From Paractinoplanes atraurantiacus (GTDB lineage Bacteria; Actinomycetota; Actinomycetes; Mycobacteriales; Micromonosporaceae): DNA of 64,000 nt. The stretch is taken from contig NZ_OBDY01000006.1 of the NCBI RefSeq assembly GCF_900215205.1, positions 310,001 through 374,000 of the forward strand. The letters run 5' to 3'. The position numbers and the translations under genes are program-made. Under the pieces are notes generated by a model. That model was not told where the DNA came from and made no database searches. It was given only the letters and a program-made list of their open reading frames with translations. Positions within the stretch are counted from its first letter, which is position 1. Each line of letters begins with the position of its first letter. Of this stretch, positions 60,471-64,000 are shown piece by piece.

Positions 60471-60853
60471 CGATCGTCTCCTGATTCGCTGGTGCGGACG
60501 TCGACCGCCGCGTTCACAACGCCGGCGAACTGGATCCATTGCTTCCGCCAGATCGTCAGCCGCTCGCGACCGGCGTCGGTCACCCGGTAGACCTTCCGGG
60601 GTGGGCCGGTCGGACTCGGCTGTGGCACGTCGGAAACCAGACCGAGGCGGCGCAGGCGGGTGACCAGCGGATAAACGGTGCCGTAGCTGACGGCGCCGAA
60701 GCCTGAGGACTCGAGCCGGCGCACCAGCTCGTACCCGTGTGCGGGTTCCTCGGTGAGCAACGCGAGCAGGCACATGTCCAGGCAGCCGCGCAGGAGTTGC
60801 GCCTGTCGCTCGGCGGCTTCGTCCGGGCCCTCTGCCGCTATCATGCGCCACAT
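60467..60853 (-). CDS. PadR-family repressor
   Basis: 128 residues (ATG 60853; ATG 60844 is a second possible start). LLRGCLDMCLLALLTEEPAHGYELVRRLE, then GTVYPLVTRLRRLGLVSD and GPPRKVYRVTDAGRERL: complete PadR winged helix with the C-terminal helix shortened. Downstream membrane protein is translationally coupled. Likely binds the palindrome at 60862-60886. Confidence 0.92.
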   Translation of the reverse strand: MWRMIAAEGPDEAAERQAQLLRGCLDMCLLALLTEEPAHGYELVRRLESSGFGAVSYGTVYPLVTRLRRLGLVSDVPQPSPTGPPRKVYRVTDAGRERLTIWRKQWIQFAGVVNAAVDVRTSESGDDR

Positions 60854-60861
60854 AATAGCGG

Positions 60862-60886
60862 AGGTACCAGGTGCAGCCTAGTACCT
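60862..60886. promoter_or_regulatory. Operator-like inverted repeat upstream of the PadR gene
   Basis: AGGTACCAGG (60862-60871) and CCTAGTACCT (60877-60886): 10-base arms with one mismatch and a 5-base spacer. Lies 9 bases upstream of the PadR start and overlaps the last codons of the monooxygenase gene. The arm sequence contains GTAC, common in PadR and MarR operators. Confidence 0.66.
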
Positions 60887-62110
60887 TGGCCGAAGGTAGC
60901 CGTCGGGGCGGATCAGCAGCGATTCGTCGCCCGGTAGGGGGATCGGGCGGCCGGCGTGCAGGAGCGGGAACGTGGAAGCCGGGGCGCGGCCGCCCGAGGG
61001 GTAGGCCACCGACAGGCCGCTGATCTGCTGGGCCAGGCCGAGGTTGATGCCGGGCTGGGCGACCATCGCGGACACGGCGGCGCGCAGCGCGGCGCCCTCG
61101 GGGGTGATGGCCGTGAGCAGGACGGTCTGGGCCTGGGTGTCGGCGGCCACCGCCTCGGACACCGGGCGGCGCTCGGACTCGTACGTGTCCAGGAAGGTCG
61201 ACGGGGCCTCGCCGCGGATGACCGCGGCCAGTTTCCAGCCCAGGTTCATGGCGTCCTGGATGCCGGTGTTGAGGCCTACGCCGCCGGTGGGGAAGTGGAT
61301 GTGGGCGGCGTCGCCCGCCAGCAGGACCCGGCCCGCCCGGTACGCCGAGGCCATGCGGGTGGCGTTGCCGAAGCGGGACAGCCAGTACGCCTCGCGCAGG
61401 CCGAAGTCGCCCCCGGTGACCCGGATGAGGAAGTCGCGCAGGTCCTCGACGGGGAACGGCGCCGCCGTGTCCTGGTGCTGCGGGTCGTAGCCGGCGACCC
61501 GGAAGCGGCCCCCGGGTGCGGGCGCCAGGATCAGCGAGCCGGCCGGGCCGACCACCGAGAAGCCGGGCGGCGGCGGGTCGTCCAGCACCGCGTCGGCGAC
61601 GAACGCCACCACGCTGCCGCCGGTGCCGGGGAAGCCGATGCCGGCCGCCTTGCGGACGGCCGAGCCGCCGCCGTCGGCGCCGACCACGTACCGGGCCTCG
61701 ACGCCGTCGACGACCACGTGATCGTCGTAGGCGTGCACCGCACCGACCGGGTGGCCGCGCTCGATGCGTACACCCAAGCGAAGAGCGTGCTCCTCCAGCG
61801 CGGCCTCCGTCCGGGTCTGCGGAACGGCCAGCATGAACGGGTACGGGGTGTCGAGCGCCGTCAGGTCCAGGCGGCTCGGCAGGAAGCCCCAATGCCAGGT
61901 GGGCAGCGGCTTGCCCGCCTTCAGCAGCGGCTCGGCCACCCCGCGCATGGCCAGCACCTCCAGGGTGCGCGCGTGCACGCCCATCGCCTTCGAGAACTCC
62001 GCGGGTGCGGGGCGCCGCTCCAGCACCGTGACCGACAGGCCCGCCAGGGCCAGTTCCGCCGACAACCACAGGCCGGTGGGCCCGGCGCCGACAACGATGA
62101 CGTCTTCCAT
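60878..62110 (-). CDS. FAD-dependent aromatic monooxygenase, C-terminus shortened
   Basis: 410 residues, ATG 62110. PHBH-like hydroxylase: VIVVGAGPTGLWLSAELALAG (FAD), RYVVGADGGGSAVRKAAG (DG motif), VLLAGDAAHIHFPTGGVGLNTGIQDAMNLGWKLA (second FAD contact). Members with this layout are usually about 480-500 residues with a thioredoxin-like C-terminal domain. Here STFPLLHAGRP runs almost directly into LLIRPDGYLRPRY, so most of that domain is missing. Flavin core looks intact. Divergent from the VOC gene. Confidence 0.8.
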   Translation of the reverse strand: MEDVIVVGAGPTGLWLSAELALAGLSVTVLERRPAPAEFSKAMGVHARTLEVLAMRGVAEPLLKAGKPLPTWHWGFLPSRLDLTALDTPYPFMLAVPQTRTEAALEEHALRLGVRIERGHPVGAVHAYDDHVVVDGVEARYVVGADGGGSAVRKAAGIGFPGTGGSVVAFVADAVLDDPPPPGFSVVGPAGSLILAPAPGGRFRVAGYDPQHQDTAAPFPVEDLRDFLIRVTGGDFGLREAYWLSRFGNATRMASAYRAGRVLLAGDAAHIHFPTGGVGLNTGIQDAMNLGWKLAAVIRGEAPSTFLDTYESERRPVSEAVAADTQAQTVLLTAITPEGAALRAAVSAMVAQPGINLGLAQQISGLSVAYPSGGRAPASTFPLLHAGRPIPLPGDESLLIRPDGYLRPRY

Positions 62111-62200
62111 AACTGTGCACTACGCGGGGAAGGGGCCAGTGTTCAAAGCCAGGGACCGCCACCGGGGCGGGACCAGGGGGACGGCGGCGAGGCTGGGGGC

Positions 62201-62659
62201 ATGGCTGATTTCAAGATTGAGGTCGTGGTCCTGCCCGTCTCGGACGTCGAGGTGTCCAAGGAATTCTTCGCCGGCCTCGGCTGGCGCCAGGACACCGACT
62301 ACACCGGCGCCGACGGCCTGCGGCTGGTCGCCTTCACCCCGCCCCGGTCGGCGGCGTCGATCATGCTGGGCAACGCCGTCACCGAGGAGAAGCCGGGCAC
62401 CGCGCAGAGCATCACGCTGGTCACCTCCGACATCTACGAGGCCCGCGACGAGCTGGCCGGCAAAGGTGTCGACGTGAGCGACGTATTCCACGACAAGGGC
62501 GGTGTCTTCCATCACGCCGGCACCGCCGACCGCCTGCCGGGGGCGCACCCGCAGCGCAAGTCGTACAGCTCCTGGTTCTCCTTCGCCGACCCCGACGGCA
62601 ACCTGTTCTTCGTGCAGGAGGTCACGACACGGCATCCCGGCCGGACCTGGGACGAGTAG
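62201..62659 (+). CDS. VOC-fold protein (glyoxalase/bleomycin-resistance like)
   Basis: 152 residues, ATG 62201. KIEVVVLPVSDVEVSKEFFAGLGWRQDTDY, ASIMLGNAV, and FSFADPDGNLFFVQEV at the end with the DPDGN motif. HHAGTADRLPGAHPQRKSY in the middle is an extended loop. Single VOC domain, cytosolic, metal binding likely. Divergent from the monooxygenase, so possibly part of the same aromatic-compound response. Confidence 0.88.
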   Translation: MADFKIEVVVLPVSDVEVSKEFFAGLGWRQDTDYTGADGLRLVAFTPPRSAASIMLGNAVTEEKPGTAQSITLVTSDIYEARDELAGKGVDVSDVFHDKGGVFHHAGTADRLPGAHPQRKSYSSWFSFADPDGNLFFVQEVTTRHPGRTWDE

Positions 62660-62730
62660 GGGACCCTGGTTCGGGGGACCAGGGTCAGCCACGGGGCTCT
62701 GAAGAAAGCTGAGTGTACGAAGATCTGTGT

Positions 62731-64000
62731 ATGCAGAGTTTCGACGTGGTGGTGGTCGGTGCCGGTCCCGGCGGCGAGGTGGCCGCCGGGAAGCTGGCCG
62801 AGGCGGGTCTGAGCGTGGCGATCGTGGAGGGTGACAAGGTCGGCGGGGAGTGCTCCTTCTACGCCTGCATCCCGTCCAAGGCGCTGCTGCGGCCGGGCGA
62901 GCTGCTGGCCGAGGCGCGCACGACCGCCGGTGTCGTCGCCGGGCCGCTCGACGTGCCGGCTGTGCTGGCCAACCGCGACGAGCTCATCGGCCATCTCGAC
63001 GACGGCTACCAGGTGCCCTGGCTCACCGATCGGGGCATCACGCTGATCCGGGGCTGGGGCAGGCTCGCGGGTGAGCGGCGGGTCGCGGTCGGCGACGAGA
63101 TCATCGAGGCCCGCCGGGCGGTGATCCTGGCCGGTGGCACCCGCGCGGCGCTGCCGGAGATCGAGGGCCTGGCCGAGGCGAAGCCGTGGACCAACCGGGA
63201 GGCGACGACGGCGCGGGCGGTTCCCGCCTCGCTGATCGTCATCGGGGGCGGTGTGGTCGGTGCCGAGCTGAGCCAGGCGTACTCCTCGCTGGGGGCGCGG
63301 GTCACGCTGATCGTCGGCGATCACGGCCTGCTGCCCCGGGAGGAGCCTTTCGCGGGGGAGCAGGTCGGTGCGTACCTCCGCAAGCAGGGTGTGGAGATCC
63401 ATGAAAAAGCCATGGCGATTTCCGTACGCCGTGACGACGGCGGCGTGACTGTGGGGCTCAGCGACGGCGGCTCGGTGCGGGCCGACGAGATCCTCGTGGC
63501 GACCGGGCGGACGCCTCAGACGCGCGACCTGGGACTGGAGACGGACGGCTACATCGCCGTCGACGAGCGGATGCGGGTGCCGGGGCGCGACTGGCTCTAC
63601 GCGATCGGTGACCTGAACGGCAAGGCGCTGTTCACGCACATGGCCAAATATCAGGCCGGCATCGCGGCCGGCGAGATCCTGGGCCGCGGCATCGTCACCG
63701 AGCACCTGGCCGACGGCCCGAACTCGCCGCGTGTCATCTTCACCGAGCCTCAGGTGGCGGCGGTCGGCTACACGGCGAAGACGGCGGAGGAGGCCGGCCT
63801 GAGCATCCGCGTCGTCGACGTGGAGACCGACGGCAACGCGGGTGGCCGCTTCTCCGGCGGCGCCGGCGGCACCAGCCGGTTCGTCATCGACACCGACCGC
63901 GACGTGCTGGTCGGCGTGACCATCACCGGCGCCGCCGTGGCCGACTTCCTCCAGGCGGCCACCATCGCCATCGTCGGCGAGGTGCCGATCCGGCGGCTGC
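62731..64000 (+). CDS. Pyridine-nucleotide disulfide oxidoreductase, 3' end outside window
   Basis: ATG 62731, open to the last base (423 codons). FAD motif VVVVGAGPGGEVAAGKLAEAG, redox-active disulfide GGECSFYACIPSK (Cys-x4-Cys), NAD motif VIGGGVVGAELSQAYSSLG, ATGRTPQTRDLGLE, YAIGDLNGKALFTHMAKYQ, and the start of the dimerisation domain (VIFTEPQVAAVGYT). Group I flavin disulfide reductase such as dihydrolipoamide dehydrogenase or mercuric-reductase-like; the dimerisation-domain His-Glu pair lies past the window end, so the exact type is open. Confidence 0.93.
   Translation, partial: MQSFDVVVVGAGPGGEVAAGKLAEAGLSVAIVEGDKVGGECSFYACIPSKALLRPGELLAEARTTAGVVAGPLDVPAVLANRDELIGHLDDGYQVPWLTDRGITLIRGWGRLAGERRVAVGDEIIEARRAVILAGGTRAALPEIEGLAEAKPWTNREATTARAVPASLIVIGGGVVGAELSQAYSSLGARVTLIVGDHGLLPREEPFAGEQVGAYLRKQGVEIHEKAMAISVRRDDGGVTVGLSDGGSVRADEILVATGRTPQTRDLGLETDGYIAVDERMRVPGRDWLYAIGDLNGKALFTHMAKYQAGIAAGEILGRGIVTEHLADGPNSPRVIFTEPQVAAVGYTAKTAEEAGLSIRVVDVETDGNAGGRFSGGAGGTSRFVIDTDRDVLVGVTITGAAVADFLQAATIAIVGEVPIRRL

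Noticed and set aside
1..64000. tRNA or rRNA genes, prophage genes, replication origin
   Set aside because: No cloverleaf-compatible sequence, rRNA-like segment, integrase or DnaA-box cluster was recognised on reading both strands; a dedicated scan could still find a tRNA missed by eye.

Overview
The window comes from a very high-GC actinobacterium, most likely a member of the Micromonosporaceae close to Actinoplanes. This rests on third-position G/C bias, frequent GTG starts, the Pup-proteasome and Tat block pafA ... pafB-pafC-small protein-tatA-tatC-diacylglycerol-kinase-like gene-HelY-type helicase, a DUF574-type S-adenosyl methyltransferase, and several gene families typical of that group. 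The species call is inference.

Layout. 1-1221 is the 3' part of pafA, then a 55-residue membrane protein and two decayed genes (a flavoprotein and an AraC regulator). 2414-6609 holds a lipoprotein, an O-methyltransferase, a coupled run (DUF3866, a truncated methyltransferase, a membrane protein) and a CDF metal transporter. 6693-10234 is pafB-pafC-tatA-tatC. 10254-13977 carries a lipid-kinase-like gene with an inserted peptide repeat, an Ala/Ser-rich protein, a proline-rich nonapeptide-repeat protein, 70-bp intergenic repeats and a HAD phosphatase. 14042-16792 is the HelY-like helicase. 16841-20781 is mixed accessory genes. An intact-looking IS630-type element lies at 20781-21962.

22-31 kb: a TDT-type transporter, a heavily scarred STAS/MFS/TetR region, a divergent pair of PRC-barrel/DUF2382 proteins, a nitronate monooxygenase, a GATase1-AraC-GNAT fusion, an HD protein and an internally deleted oxidoreductase. 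30.7-35.7 kb: a 914-residue STAND-like NTPase with TPR/Sel1 repeats, divergent from a 35-residue peptide gene, then an ArsR regulator with a perfect palindromic operator, a VOC protein, an SDR and a NUDIX hydrolase. 35.7-40.6 kb: a four-gene sugar-acid operon of L-fucose type, every junction a 4-bp stop/start overlap, divergent from a FadR-type GntR repressor whose palindromic operator covers its own ribosome binding site. 40.5-42.4 kb: a broken HelR-like helicase. 43-46 kb: an ArsR/SRPBCC pair behind two tandem TTACC-N4-GGTAA sites and a Tat-exported glycoside-hydrolase-like protein with two discoidin domains. 46-50.4 kb: hydrolases, a damaged IS5-type element and a small HTH/membrane operon. 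50.4-64 kb: peptide deformylase, an ECF-type sigma factor, an ABC ATPase, oxidoreductases, a PfkB kinase, a GIY-YIG protein, OsmC, a PadR operon, and a flavin disulfide oxidoreductase running off the end.

Three themes stand out. First, many accessory genes are not just frameshifted but have lost internal or terminal blocks, so several independent deletions (or assembly faults) are spread over the window. Second, both insertion sequences sit exactly on stop codons in CTAG/CTAA motifs and preserve them. Third, several small regulators have crisp palindromic or direct-repeat operators readable by eye. The least explained module is the NTPase/35-residue-peptide pair at 30.7-33.7 kb.
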